DNA of 43,172 bases, taken from assembly GCA_017456805.1 (NCBI GenBank), contig JAFTIQ010000037.1, positions 1 through 43,172 on the forward strand, written 5' to 3'. Position numbers and translations under genes: made by a program. Source of the DNA: Lentisphaeria bacterium (GTDB lineage: Bacteria; Verrucomicrobiota; Lentisphaeria; Victivallales; UBA1829). Shown here piece by piece: positions 16,250 to 24,822 of the stretch (its first letter is position 1; each line of letters opens with the position of its first letter). The notes under the pieces are model-generated. The model made no database searches, was not told the DNA's origin, and saw nothing but the letters and a program-made list of their open reading frames with translations.

Positions 16250-18550
16250 ATGTTTCATAACGATTTTGAACTGGACTGGCAATTTTTCTACGGAGATATT
16301 TCTGCAGAACAGCTTTGTGAGGTTATTCCACTGAATTGGCAGATTGTTGACCTTCCGCACGATTATACTCGCAATCAGCATTTCCGGAATGATCCCTTGC
16401 TGGATCATTCCGGGTATTTGCCAGGCGGCGTGGGGTGTTACCGGAAAGAATTTGTTCTGAAAAATTGCTCTGATTGTCTGACAACAGTTGAATTTGACGG
16501 TATCTGCGGAGAATGCGAAATCTATTGCAACGGCAGAAACGTTGCTGATCATCAATTTTTTTACAGTGGTTTTTCCGTGGATCTGACAGGTATTGTTCAT
16601 GATGGAACCAATACTCTTGCGGTCAGAGTGGATCTTCCCATGCCTTCCGGACGATGGTACACCGGCGCAGGAATCAATCGTCATTGCCGAATCGTTCAGA
16701 AACCTTTCTGTGCTCTGAAACGTCATGGAATCCATGTTTTCAGTCAGCTTGAACTTGGAAAACAGGCAGAAATCAAAATCAATCTTGAGTTTGAAAAAAG
16801 TCCGGACAGCACAGGAACGCTTGCAATTGTCCGTCCGGACGGCAGTTTGCTGGAACAGCGGGAAATCAAAGTTTTCAGCAAAACCTTCTCTGCTGATTTT
16901 ACAGAAGAACGCCCCATGCTCTGGAATATTGATACTCCTCTGCTCTACATCGTCCGGCTTGAAATTTCCGGACAGAGCTATGAAGAACGTTTTGGATTGC
17001 GAACAATTGAATTCACCCGTGACCGCGGGATGTTTCTGAACGGAAAATCCATTCCCGTTCAAGGAGTTGCAATTCACGAAGGGTTTGGTGCTTTGGGGAC
17101 AGCTTTTTGTGAAGAGGCTCTGGAACGGATGTTCAAACTGATGCGTGAAATCGGAGCAAATGCCATCCGGACCGTTCACAATCCCCCGCCGCCTGAACTG
17201 ATCAAACGATGTGATGAACTGGGCATTATGGTCATGCTGGAATATTTTGACTGCTGGGAAACCGGAAAAGTCGAACACGATTTTCATAAATATTTTAAAG
17301 AACAATGGTTTGATATCGTGAAAGAAACCTCTCTGGCGTTCCGGAATCATCCGTCAATCATTCTCTGGAGTATCGGCAATGAAGTCGTTGAACAGATGTC
17401 TCCGGAATGCGGAATCATTGCCAAACAGCTTTCTGACGCTGTCCGGAAATTCGTTCCGGGCGGTCTGATCACATGTGGTTGTGATGAGCCGGAACATGTG
17501 ATCAAAAATAATATAGCTCCTGCGCTGGATGTGCTGGGAATGAACTACAGATTGCCCTCTTATGAGACTGCCGCGCAGGTTTTGCCGCTCTGCGGCTCGG
17601 AAAATATTGCGGCATTGGCGTCACGAGGGGCATATCAGTTTGATAATCAGGGGAATATTATCGGAGAACAGAGCGATCACGAAGAGAGCTCCTACTCCAT
17701 TACAAAAATGTACAACGGCTGTTTTCAGGAGGAAGACCTGCTGTTTCATAAAAATTCGCCCTATTCCCCCGGAGAATTCGCCTGGTGTCTTTACGATTAT
17801 CTTGGAGAAGCATTGCACCGTACAAAACACATGAAAAACCGGAGCAACGGAAATGTGATTCATTATCCTGCCCGCAGCAGTTATTGGGGATTTTTTGATA
17901 CATGCGGATTCCCCAAAGACAGAGTCTGGCTTTTCCGCAGTCTTTGGCGCAAAGAACCGATAGCTCACCTTATGCCGCATTGGACCTGGCACGGTCGGGA
18001 GGGAAAACCTATTCCGGTCTGGGTTTATGGAAATTTCGATTCCTGCGAACTCTTTCTCAATGGAAAATCTCTGGGGAAACGAAGCTTTGATCCGGGAAAA
18101 CTTCATGCTGAATTCATGGTAAACTATGAGCCGGGAAAGCTGGAATTGAAAGGTTATGATAAAGACGGAAACGTGATCTGTTCCGATCAAGTTCAGACTG
18201 CCGGAGATTTAGATCGATTGGAACTTCTTCCGGAAGAACCGTTTATTACTCCGGACGGAATCGCTTTTGTAAAAGTTCAGGCAGTGGATAAGGATAATAT
18301 AATCCTGCCGGATGCAAACAATTGTTTTGAAGTAACCGTTTCTGGAGGCGGCATTCTGTTCGCCGCTGACAATGGGGATTCATGCTGTCATGAAAAATTC
18401 GATGATCCTTATCATTCACTGTATCACGGCATGGCATTGCTGATGATCCGTCAGAACCGCCGGAGCAAAGAGCCGGTCAAAATCTCGTTAAGAATTCCGT
18501 TGCACGATCCCTATGAAATCACATTACCAATAAAGGAAAAATTATCATGA
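16250..18550 (+). CDS. GH2-family glycoside hydrolase (beta-galactosidase-like)
   Basis: The protein has 766 residues without a signal peptide, so it is probably cytoplasmic. Domain order is the sugar-binding domain (LPHDYTRNQHF, GYLPGGVGCYRKEF, WYTGAGINRH), an Ig-like domain, the catalytic barrel, and C-terminal domains (VWVYGNFDSCELFLNGKSLG). The acid/base Glu is in WSIGNEV (E378). The nucleophile is probably E451 in GSENIA, aligned to the GSETAS motif of related bacterial GH2 proteins. It also has SPGEFAWCLYDYLGE. It is expected to remove terminal beta-linked sugar, galactose being the usual case. It sits 22 bp after the GH123-like gene and overlaps the next gene by four bases (ATGA). Confidence 0.9.
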   Translation: MFHNDFELDWQFFYGDISAEQLCEVIPLNWQIVDLPHDYTRNQHFRNDPLLDHSGYLPGGVGCYRKEFVLKNCSDCLTTVEFDGICGECEIYCNGRNVADHQFFYSGFSVDLTGIVHDGTNTLAVRVDLPMPSGRWYTGAGINRHCRIVQKPFCALKRHGIHVFSQLELGKQAEIKINLEFEKSPDSTGTLAIVRPDGSLLEQREIKVFSKTFSADFTEERPMLWNIDTPLLYIVRLEISGQSYEERFGLRTIEFTRDRGMFLNGKSIPVQGVAIHEGFGALGTAFCEEALERMFKLMREIGANAIRTVHNPPPPELIKRCDELGIMVMLEYFDCWETGKVEHDFHKYFKEQWFDIVKETSLAFRNHPSIILWSIGNEVVEQMSPECGIIAKQLSDAVRKFVPGGLITCGCDEPEHVIKNNIAPALDVLGMNYRLPSYETAAQVLPLCGSENIAALASRGAYQFDNQGNIIGEQSDHEESSYSITKMYNGCFQEEDLLFHKNSPYSPGEFAWCLYDYLGEALHRTKHMKNRSNGNVIHYPARSSYWGFFDTCGFPKDRVWLFRSLWRKEPIAHLMPHWTWHGREGKPIPVWVYGNFDSCELFLNGKSLGKRSFDPGKLHAEFMVNYEPGKLELKGYDKDGNVICSDQVQTAGDLDRLELLPEEPFITPDGIAFVKVQAVDKDNIILPDANNCFEVTVSGGGILFAADNGDSCCHEKFDDPYHSLYHGMALLMIRQNRRSKEPVKISLRIPLHDPYEITLPIKEKLS

Positions 18551-19572
18551 AGCCTTATGCTCTTTATCCCGAAACAAATGGAGTTGATATCCGTATTCAC
18601 TATGCGGGGCCTCAAGGAGAAATTTTACATGTCTGGAAAAGAGGAGAACCGGAAAATCAGATGGTTTTCCCATCAGTTCCGGCATTTCATCACCGCTGGA
18701 AAATAACTGATCTTCAGCAAGATACCGTTTATGAATATGGCCGTGAAGGGCGCGGCACAGAAGGTTCCTTTCGTACACTTCCGGAAAATGGAAAAGTCCG
18801 GATTGCAATCTTCGGGGATCCGCAAGCTCATACAAATCTGGAGGCGGTGACTTCCATTGCAGCAAAATATAAACCCAATATGGCCGTTTGCCTCGGCGAT
18901 ATCGCTGATGGTTTTCTCTATCTCCAATTCTTCCGGAAATCCCGGAGTTTATTGAAACAGACTGCAATGATCCCTACTCCGGGAAATCATGATTACAAAC
19001 ATTGCAGCCCGCCGTTCAATGGTAAAAATCCCGTTTCTCAAATGTATAATGACTGGTTCGGAGATGGAAAACTTAACTGCAATGCAACAGAATTCGGGCA
19101 ATTCAAATGGCTCAATATTGCATTCCCTGATCAAAAATCGCTGACAGAAAAGTGCCGTCAATGGCTGGTGCGGCAACTGGAATCGGCTCGCAAAAAGAAC
19201 CAGAAAGTCCTGATTTCTCATCACTGTCCCTGTTTCACCTCTACAACGATCACCTGGGCTCTGGATGGAGAAACTTTGCCGCCGCTCCTCGATCAATACA
19301 AAGATGTGGTACTGGCTGACTTTGCCGGACATATTCATACCTATGAATACAATATTTATCCCGATGATAAAGGTGTTTGGTATATCACTACAGGATGCGC
19401 CGGAGAACTTTATGATTTTCCGGTAAAGCAAGTGGAAAATCCCTACGAAAAATCTTCTGCAGATGTTTATCATTGTGTGATTCTTGATCTTGCTCCGGGA
19501 AGCATGAGAATGCGCGCAGTCGATATTGATGGCAATGTATTTGATGATCGTGCCAGAAAATGGAGTATCTGA
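18547..19572 (+). CDS. Calcineurin-like metallophosphoesterase with N-terminal beta domain
   Basis: The protein has 341 residues and no signal peptide. An N-terminal fibronectin-like part, as in purple acid phosphatases, precedes the metallophosphoesterase core. Visible metal motifs are GDPQAH (D91, in place of DxH), GDIADG (D118), GNHD (N147, H148), SHH (H225-H226) and GHIH (H262, H264). His at the first motif is replaced by Gln in the usual spacing, with a later His available. It may hydrolyse a sugar phosphate or another phosphoester released during catabolism. The four-base overlap with the GH2 gene indicates translational coupling. Confidence 0.85.
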   Translation: MKPYALYPETNGVDIRIHYAGPQGEILHVWKRGEPENQMVFPSVPAFHHRWKITDLQQDTVYEYGREGRGTEGSFRTLPENGKVRIAIFGDPQAHTNLEAVTSIAAKYKPNMAVCLGDIADGFLYLQFFRKSRSLLKQTAMIPTPGNHDYKHCSPPFNGKNPVSQMYNDWFGDGKLNCNATEFGQFKWLNIAFPDQKSLTEKCRQWLVRQLESARKKNQKVLISHHCPCFTSTTITWALDGETLPPLLDQYKDVVLADFAGHIHTYEYNIYPDDKGVWYITTGCAGELYDFPVKQVENPYEKSSADVYHCVILDLAPGSMRMRAVDIDGNVFDDRARKWSI

Positions 19573-19573
19573 A

Positions 19574-20428
19574 ATGGGTTTTTGCCTGAGACTTGGACCA
19601 CTGACCCCTGCAACGGAGGCAGCCCATCGGAAAGCATGGCAGGATCTTGCAGCTGCCGGTGTTGAAACGATCTCTTTCAATGCCTGGTTGTTTGAAGGAG
19701 ACGATCATTTCGCCGCAAAACTGCGGAAACAGTGGATCGATGAATTCAAGTTAAAAGTCAGCAGTATTCATTTTCTTGACGGTTCCTATTCTGCAGATTG
19801 TGATCCTGCTGCCAATCAGCGTATTTGTGATGATTTTCGTAAATTCGCTGATATGTATCAGGATTTCGGAGCCTATGTGATCGTTCTTCACGCCGGATCC
19901 GCGATCAACAGCGGTTCTCTTGCAAAGGATTGGCAGTTTTACCGGGAGGCCGGTGAAAAATTCGGAGAAATGCATGTGCTTAAAGTTCTGGCAGAAAACC
20001 TGCAGAGTTTTACGGATTCTGCAAAACGTTACAATATGCGTGTTGCCATTGAAAATATCGGGGGGATGCTCCCTGCCGGAGATATGCGTACTATGCGGAT
20101 ATTGGAACAGTTGGTCGATCGGGATAATTTCGGGTTCTGTATTGACACCGGACACGCATTTTACGGCAAAGAAGAGATCGTTGATTATCTGGATTTTGCC
20201 GGAGAAAAACTTTTTGCGACTCACGTTCATGACAATCACGGTACCTTTGATGACCATTTGTTCCCCGGAGAAGGTGATATTGACTGGCTTCCGGTCATAC
20301 GGAAATTCCACAGCATGAAGTATCCTCGGGAATTGATGTTTGAATGTTCCGGATTGCCAGATCCTGATCCGGTTCATGGATTGATCCGCGCACAAAAACG
20401 GTGGCAGGAATACTGTTCCGAAGCTTGA
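19574..20428 (+). CDS. Xylose-isomerase-like TIM-barrel protein
   Basis: The protein has 284 residues. Likely metal-binding positions of the AP-endonuclease-2 barrel are VAIENIGGML (Glu), FCIDTGHAFYG (Asp and His), ATHVHDNHGTFDDHLFPGEG (His, Asp) and LMFECSG (Glu). Together they form a complete metal site, in contrast to many degenerate members. Sugar isomerase or epimerase activity is expected; the substrate is unknown. The start at 19574 is one base after the TGA of the phosphoesterase gene and has GGAG about nine bases upstream; a longer frame from 19526 would overlap that gene by 47 bases and is less likely. Confidence 0.86.
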   Translation: MGFCLRLGPLTPATEAAHRKAWQDLAAAGVETISFNAWLFEGDDHFAAKLRKQWIDEFKLKVSSIHFLDGSYSADCDPAANQRICDDFRKFADMYQDFGAYVIVLHAGSAINSGSLAKDWQFYREAGEKFGEMHVLKVLAENLQSFTDSAKRYNMRVAIENIGGMLPAGDMRTMRILEQLVDRDNFGFCIDTGHAFYGKEEIVDYLDFAGEKLFATHVHDNHGTFDDHLFPGEGDIDWLPVIRKFHSMKYPRELMFECSGLPDPDPVHGLIRAQKRWQEYCSEA

Positions 20429-20453
20429 AAATTTACAAAGGAGAATCTGTCTT

Positions 20454-21965
20454 ATGATTCATGGATTTTTTTATGCCGATACCCATTTTACTGTCGCGGA
20501 ATCTGACAGAAATCTGTTCGGCGGCTTTCTCGAACATATCGGAAGAGCTGTCTACACCGGTATCTACGAGCCTGAACACCCGACGGCAGATTCAGATGGA
20601 TTCCGCCGGGATGTCGCAGAACTCGTCCGCATGCTTGATATGCCGTTAACACGTTATCCGGGAGGGAATTTTGTGTCTGCCTTCAACTGGAAAGATTCCA
20701 TCGGACCGAAAGAAAATCGTCCCGTGCGTTTGGATACAGTTTGGAGTGCAGCAGAACCGAACCATGTAGGACTCGATGAATTTATCAAATGGTGCAGATT
20801 GGTCAACAGTGAACCCATCTATGTCGTCAATATGGGAACCGGAACAGTCCAGTCTGCAAGAGAAGTTGTTGAATATTGCAATCATCCTTCCGGCAGTTAC
20901 TGGAGCGATCTCCGCAGAAAAAATGGAAGTGAGGAACCTCATAAAATCCGTTATTGGTGTCTCGGGAATGAAATGTCAAGTCCCATGCAGCCGGGATATC
21001 TCACTGCCGAAGGCTATGCCGAAAAAGCCAGGGCAGCAGCCAGGTTGATGCGGGCAATAGATCCTTCTATCAAGCTGATCGCCTGCGGTTCTTCCTGCCG
21101 GACTTCTCCTGATTTCGGTGAATGGGATTATAAAGTTGTAAAAGAGCTTTTCTGGGACATAGATTATCTGGCTGTACATATTTATTTCAGAAATTCAAAC
21201 AACAATTATCTGGAATTTCTGGCTGCGCCTGAAATGATGGATAAACTCATCACTGATACTGCAGCTTGTTGCGATGCGGTATCAGCACGACATCAGTCCC
21301 ATAAGAAAATTATGCTCGCTATCGATGAGTGGAATGTCTGTAATCATGACTTTTTCGGAAATGATGATCCTGCAACCAGATGGCAGGTCGCACGCAATCT
21401 ATGGGAGGAAAAATATACACTCGCAGATGCACTGGCGGTTGCGGGGGGGATGATGTCTCTCATTGATCACTCTGACCGTGTAAAAATCGCATGTATTGCG
21501 CAGACTGTCAATGTGCTTGCACCCATTATGACGGAACCCGGCGGAAAAATATGGAAGCAGACAATTTTCAATCCGCTGGCTTTGTTCTCCCGTTGGGGGC
21601 GAGGCACGGTACTCAAAATAACCGGAACAGGACCTGAATACAGCTGTGGAAAACTTACGGTTCCATATCTCCGGTGTACAGCTGTATGGCAGAAAGAATC
21701 TCAAATGCTTAATCTGTTCGTACTGAACCGTTCCCTCAAGGAAGATGCGGAATTCTCATTCGAATTTTCCGGTGCAGTGTTTGCCGGATTGGAAAATGCT
21801 CAAACTTTACACGGCAAAGATCCTGCTGAAACCAACGATTCCGTTTGCGAACGGGTTGCCATGCAATCCCTTAATCTCAATGAAATCCATCTGGAAAAGC
21901 ATCAGATTACCGCCAAACTTCCGCCATTCTCATGGAGTATTTTGCAAATCAACCTTGTACAGTAA
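20454..21965 (+). CDS. GH51-family alpha-L-arabinofuranosidase
   Basis: The protein has 503 residues, typical for cytoplasmic GH51 arabinofuranosidases, with no signal peptide. Family motifs are LFGGFLEHIGRAVYTGIYEP, LTRYPGGNFVSAFNWKDSIG, the acid/base Glu in WCLGNEM (E173), HIYFRN and the nucleophile in IDEWNV (E292). A beta-sandwich C-terminal domain ends the protein. It should release terminal L-arabinofuranose from imported oligosaccharides. AAAGGAG precedes the ATG. It follows the TIM-barrel gene by 25 bp. Confidence 0.94.
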   Translation: MIHGFFYADTHFTVAESDRNLFGGFLEHIGRAVYTGIYEPEHPTADSDGFRRDVAELVRMLDMPLTRYPGGNFVSAFNWKDSIGPKENRPVRLDTVWSAAEPNHVGLDEFIKWCRLVNSEPIYVVNMGTGTVQSAREVVEYCNHPSGSYWSDLRRKNGSEEPHKIRYWCLGNEMSSPMQPGYLTAEGYAEKARAAARLMRAIDPSIKLIACGSSCRTSPDFGEWDYKVVKELFWDIDYLAVHIYFRNSNNNYLEFLAAPEMMDKLITDTAACCDAVSARHQSHKKIMLAIDEWNVCNHDFFGNDDPATRWQVARNLWEEKYTLADALAVAGGMMSLIDHSDRVKIACIAQTVNVLAPIMTEPGGKIWKQTIFNPLALFSRWGRGTVLKITGTGPEYSCGKLTVPYLRCTAVWQKESQMLNLFVLNRSLKEDAEFSFEFSGAVFAGLENAQTLHGKDPAETNDSVCERVAMQSLNLNEIHLEKHQITAKLPPFSWSILQINLVQ

Positions 21966-21971
21966 GAACTT

Positions 21972-23831
21972 ATGAATCAGATTTTTTTTTATGATCCGGA
22001 GCAATTGACTCCGGAACTGCAACCCCTTGCAGAAGAATTAGCACAGTTCCTCCCCTTGCAGAAAGGAAAAGGAGTTCCTCATCTGTATTTCGAAAAAGCA
22101 AATGAATATGAAGGACTTGCACTGGAAACAAAACAGTTCGGTTCCGGGGTGTTGATCCGTTACAGTTCACTCGCGGCAGCCGCCCGTGGAATTACCCTTG
22201 CGGTGTCCGGAATTTATGGAACCCAGAAAAGTTGTTTTCAGAAAATCGGAATCATGCTGGATCTTTCGCGAAATCAGGTTTTTACCGTTCAGACCTGCGA
22301 AAAACTGTTCCGTCAGCTTGCAGCTCTTGGATATAATACTGTTTATCTTTATTGCGAAGATACCTATCAGCCGGATATTCCGGGATTCGGTTATCTCCGC
22401 GGAGCTTATTCAGCCGAAGAGATCCGCCGTATTGATGCCGCCGGATCAAAAGTCGGAATCGAAGTAGTCGCCTGTATTCAAACACTTGGTCACATGGAAC
22501 AGCTGCTGCGCTGGCGTACAAATTTTTATCAAGTCACGGATACCCGTGAAGTTCTACTCGCCGGAGAAGAACAAACCTACGATATGATCGCTAAAATGCT
22601 GGATTTCTGGAGTCATAATCTCCGGACAAAACGGATCCATGTCGGCATGGATGAAACTCAGAATCTAGGAAGAGGCCGCTTTATGAACCTGAACGGATAT
22701 AAGCAAAATTTCGAGATATTCAACGATCACATGAAACGTGTGGAACAGCTTTGTCTTGAACGCGGAGTCCAGCCTATGATCTGGAGCGATATGTATTTCC
22801 GTTTCGCAAATGCAAATCAGTCTTATTATGATTCCGACACCGCTATCCCTCCGGAAATCCGAAATACCATACCGGCAAATACTCAGTGGGTGTATTGGGA
22901 TTATTATAACAAAGATACTGAAGTATATGACCGCATGATCAGGCAGCATAAAGATCTCGGACATACCCCTGTTATGGCTTCCGGAATTTGGGTATGGCAG
23001 CGGTTCTGGTACGATCATGCAATAACCATGGAAACAATCAAACCTTGTATAGAAAGCTGTCGCAGCGAAAAATTACAGGAGATCTTCTTCACTCTCTGGG
23101 GTGATGATGGATGCTATTGTCCATGGTTCAGCTGCACCCCCGGGTTAGTCTGTGCCGCTGATCTCTGCTATGGCATTGAACAAAAAGAAATTACAGAAAA
23201 ACTCTTCCGTACAGTTTTCAATTCTGATTTCAATAAAATGCTCGCACCGACTGCTATGCATAAACAATTACTGCGAAAAGCTACAGGACTCCAGCTCATC
23301 GTCAACTCCATTCTGTTTGACGATATTCTTCTTGGAATCGCGTGGCGCAATATTGAACTTTTCGGAGAAGAATCACCGGAAGAGTTTCAGCATTATTATG
23401 AAGAACTTTATCATAAATTGAATATAAATGCCCCGGAAGGATTGCTTTTGTATGCTCTTCAACTGGTAAAATTGATAGCAGAAAAACTCAAATGCCGTGG
23501 TATGTTGCTGGATGGATATCGCAGAAAAGAAAAATCTCTGCTCAAAAAATATCTCAAGGAGCTGCTGCCGTCTCTGCTGAAATGCCATGATGATTTTGTA
23601 AATTCCTACCGTACACAATGGCTGGAATGTGCAAAACCGTTTGGTTTGGAAGTTATGCAGAACCGTTTTGCAGGAACAAGGGAACGTTATCTGGAATCCG
23701 GACGGAGAGTTCAGGATTTTCTGGATCAGAAAATCGACTGCATTGAAGAATTGGAACCACAGTCACCGCCTGAAATTCCGGAACAATTGACCATGTATGC
23801 AGAAATTGCCACCCCTAGCGTAACGTTATAA
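21972..23831 (+). CDS. GH20-like beta-N-acetylhexosaminidase, cytoplasmic
   Basis: The protein has 619 residues and no signal peptide. The order is an N-terminal GH20b-like domain with SSLAAAARGITLAVSG, the catalytic barrel beginning IGIMLDLSRNQ, GYNTVYLYCEDTY, and the Asp-Glu pair in VGMDETQNLGRG (D227-E228) as used in substrate-assisted catalysis. It continues with MIWSDMYFRF and FTLWGDDG, then a helical C-terminal domain. A paralogue with the same motifs lies at 27125-28966. It is the last gene of the LacI-controlled operon, six bases after the GH51 gene, and has no obvious ribosome binding site of its own. The GH family is well supported; hexosamine specificity is inferred. Confidence 0.88.
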   Translation: MNQIFFYDPEQLTPELQPLAEELAQFLPLQKGKGVPHLYFEKANEYEGLALETKQFGSGVLIRYSSLAAAARGITLAVSGIYGTQKSCFQKIGIMLDLSRNQVFTVQTCEKLFRQLAALGYNTVYLYCEDTYQPDIPGFGYLRGAYSAEEIRRIDAAGSKVGIEVVACIQTLGHMEQLLRWRTNFYQVTDTREVLLAGEEQTYDMIAKMLDFWSHNLRTKRIHVGMDETQNLGRGRFMNLNGYKQNFEIFNDHMKRVEQLCLERGVQPMIWSDMYFRFANANQSYYDSDTAIPPEIRNTIPANTQWVYWDYYNKDTEVYDRMIRQHKDLGHTPVMASGIWVWQRFWYDHAITMETIKPCIESCRSEKLQEIFFTLWGDDGCYCPWFSCTPGLVCAADLCYGIEQKEITEKLFRTVFNSDFNKMLAPTAMHKQLLRKATGLQLIVNSILFDDILLGIAWRNIELFGEESPEEFQHYYEELYHKLNINAPEGLLLYALQLVKLIAEKLKCRGMLLDGYRRKEKSLLKKYLKELLPSLLKCHDDFVNSYRTQWLECAKPFGLEVMQNRFAGTRERYLESGRRVQDFLDQKIDCIEELEPQSPPEIPEQLTMYAEIATPSVTL

Positions 23832-24054
23832 AGTTCAGATAAAAAAGTGGAGGGTGCAAAAAATAATTCCGCTGCAAATTCCGGAAATAAATAAGCAGTT
23901 TACAAGATCTTTGAGCCGTATGAAAATAAGATTTCGGTTCATCTTTTTTAAAAGCAGATTTGCTTTGATATAAACTGAAAATGCTATAATTTAAATAGAA
24001 ATCTGATCCAAAGGATGGACTTTTGAGATTGGAATTCCCGACATTTGTATCTTT

Positions 24055-24073
24055 TTTGCAAAAGTCGCAAGTT
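24055..24073 (+). repeat. 19-bp repeat, copy 1
   Basis: TTTGCAAAAGTCGCAAGTT occurs exactly here and at 26200-26218 in the same orientation. In both places CAT and a T-run follow. The unit can form a small TTGC/GCAA stem. Confidence 0.7.
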
Positions 24074-24130
24074 GCCATTTTTGAATGAGCAAAACAGAGA
24101 TATTTTCACAAATTAACGAAGCGGTAACCA

Positions 24131-24160
24131 TTTTTTTGCCTTGATTCCAAGGCAAAAAAA
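24131..24160. repeat. Perfect hairpin immediately left of array copy 2
   Basis: TTTTTTTGCCTTG and CAAGGCAAAAAAA are perfect 13-bp arms around ATTC. At the corresponding place copy 1 has a different imperfect inverted repeat (CAGATT at 4053 with AATCTG at 4084). The symmetric A/T tails could make it act as a terminator on either strand. Confidence 0.75.
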
Positions 24161-24161
24161 A

Positions 24162-24273
24162 ATGAAGCCGTCAGGCTTCGCTTCATGCACCGCAGGTGCG
24201 CTTCATGGCACAACGTGCCGCTTCATACGGCGAAGCCGTGCTTCATAAAAGCCTGACGATGAAGCATTGTTTC
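24162..24273. repeat. Hairpin array with GCTTCAT linkers, copy 2
   Basis: The order is ATGAAGC (24162-24168), closing arm CGTCAGGCTT (24169-24178), then GCTTCAT at 24180, 24200, 24220 and 24240. Between them sit three perfect 13-nt hairpins: GCACCGCAGGTGC (24187), GGCACAACGTGCC (24207) and ACGGCGAAGCCGT (24227). The array closes with AAGCCTGACG (24249-24258) and ATGAAGC (24259-24265), then ATTGTTTC. The period is exactly 20 nt, and each hairpin has a 5-bp stem and a 3-nt loop. The last hairpin and both ends are identical to copy 1. The whole folds as a 10-bp closing stem with a multi-hairpin interior. Confidence 0.9.
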
Positions 24274-24409
24274 GCTACCGCTCCACAATATGAAGCAGCT
24301 TCATTTCATTCAGCTATGAAGCATTCGCTTCGCTCATATGATGAGAAAATGGAAAATGAGAGTTTATCCGTTTGCAATACAACGCTATCCGCACTATATT
24401 ATGACCTGC

Positions 24410-24438
24410 AATCCAGTCCTTTATGGCTGGATTTTTTT
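24410..24438 (+). terminator. Rho-independent terminator after array copy 2
   Basis: AATCCAG (24410-24416) pairs with CTGGATT (24427-24433), extended by CC/GG inside, and seven T follow. It is the first strong plus-strand terminator after the GH20 gene ending at 23831, so it may end the GH operon or a separate small transcript that includes the array. Confidence 0.78.
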
Positions 24439-24488
24439 GTATCTTGATTTTACCAAATGAATGACAGGCACTTATAGCGTAAATGCTC

Positions 24489-24665
24489 CCAAACAGAGAA
24501 CCAATAGAGAACGACAAATTCTCTGAAAAACGTGTGTTTTGCATAGATTCTCTCAAAATTCTCTGTTTGGTAAGGTCGGCGGTCGTTTATGAAAGAATTA
24601 TTTGTTAAGAATTCTATATAAAAGATTTATATAGATGTTCGGTAAGGTGATAGAGAATTCTCTAT
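24489..24665. promoter_or_regulatory. Cluster of ATTCTCT/AGAGAA boxes and palindromes upstream of the symporter
   Basis: A 12-bp inverted repeat pairs CCAAACAGAGAA (24489-24500) with TTCTCTGTTTGG (24559-24570). ATTCTCT occurs at 24518, 24547, 24558 and 24657. CTATATAAA and TTTATATAG form a hairpin at 24614-24634, and ATAGAGAATTCTCTAT (24650-24665) is a perfect 16-bp palindrome followed by five T. GGTAAGGT occurs twice. This looks like a multi-site operator region, but the regulator is unknown. Confidence 0.5.
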
Positions 24666-24722
24666 TTTTCTCCATAAATGGCGATATTTGTCAGTATTGT
24701 TAGAATAAAAAACAAAACAGAT

Positions 24723-24751
24723 TTGTAAAAAGGTTAATTTATAATTATATT
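24723..24751 (+). promoter_or_regulatory. Promoter of the DAACS symporter gene
   Basis: TTGTAA (24723-24728) and TATATT (24746-24751) are 17 bp apart, leaving a leader of about 65 nt before the ATG at 24823. Confidence 0.55.
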
Positions 24752-24760
24752 ATTGAGTCG

Positions 24761-24785
24761 TTACTCATTTTATCAAAATGAGTAA
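24761..24785. promoter_or_regulatory. Perfect inverted repeat in the symporter leader
   Basis: TTACTCATTTT and AAAATGAGTAA are 11-bp arms around ATC. It lies just after the predicted transcription start. It could be a dimeric repressor operator or a 5' mRNA hairpin; an upstream GAGT can pair alternatively with ACTC of the left arm. Confidence 0.55.
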
Positions 24786-24822
24786 ATTACTTTTAACAAT
24801 GCAAGTTCCGGAGGAGGAATAA

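Larger units (their letters stand above)
23832..24822. other. 991-bp non-coding stretch: operon 3' region, hairpin array and symporter leader
   Basis: The stretch holds a 19-bp repeat (24055-24073), the left flank (24096-24136) and copy 2 of the hairpin array (24162-24273). Further GAAGC/GCTTC hairpins run to about 24335, including ATGAAGCAGCTTCAT near 24290. A strong plus-strand terminator (24410-24438) is followed by a cluster of ATTCTCT/AGAGAA boxes and palindromes (24489-24665) and the symporter promoter and leader. I see no credible gene; the open frame 24196-24447 is made mostly of repeat sequence. Confidence 0.65.

Noticed and set aside
16115..17350. 411-codon minus-strand open frame
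   Set aside because: It is antisense to the GH2 gene and unsupported by any motif or ribosome binding site.
3901..23862. 14-bp inverted pair (TTTTTGCACCCTCC at 3901 and its complement at 23849) just outside the island
   Set aside because: A few 14-mers are expected to recur by chance in 43 kb, and the copies have no matching flanks.
24162..24273. CRISPR-like periodic array (7-nt repeat, 13-nt spacer)
   Set aside because: The spacers are themselves palindromes, the repeat is only 7 nt, there are too few units and no cas genes are present; a hairpin array is the better description.
4131..24273. The island as an integrase-mobilised element with the arrays as attachment sites
   Set aside because: No integrase lies between the arrays and no short identical core with target duplication was seen; recombination between the direct repeats remains possible but is not shown.
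24196..24447. 83-codon plus-strand open frame across array copy 2
   Set aside because: The translation is made of repeat units and hairpins, has no ribosome binding site and runs into the terminator.
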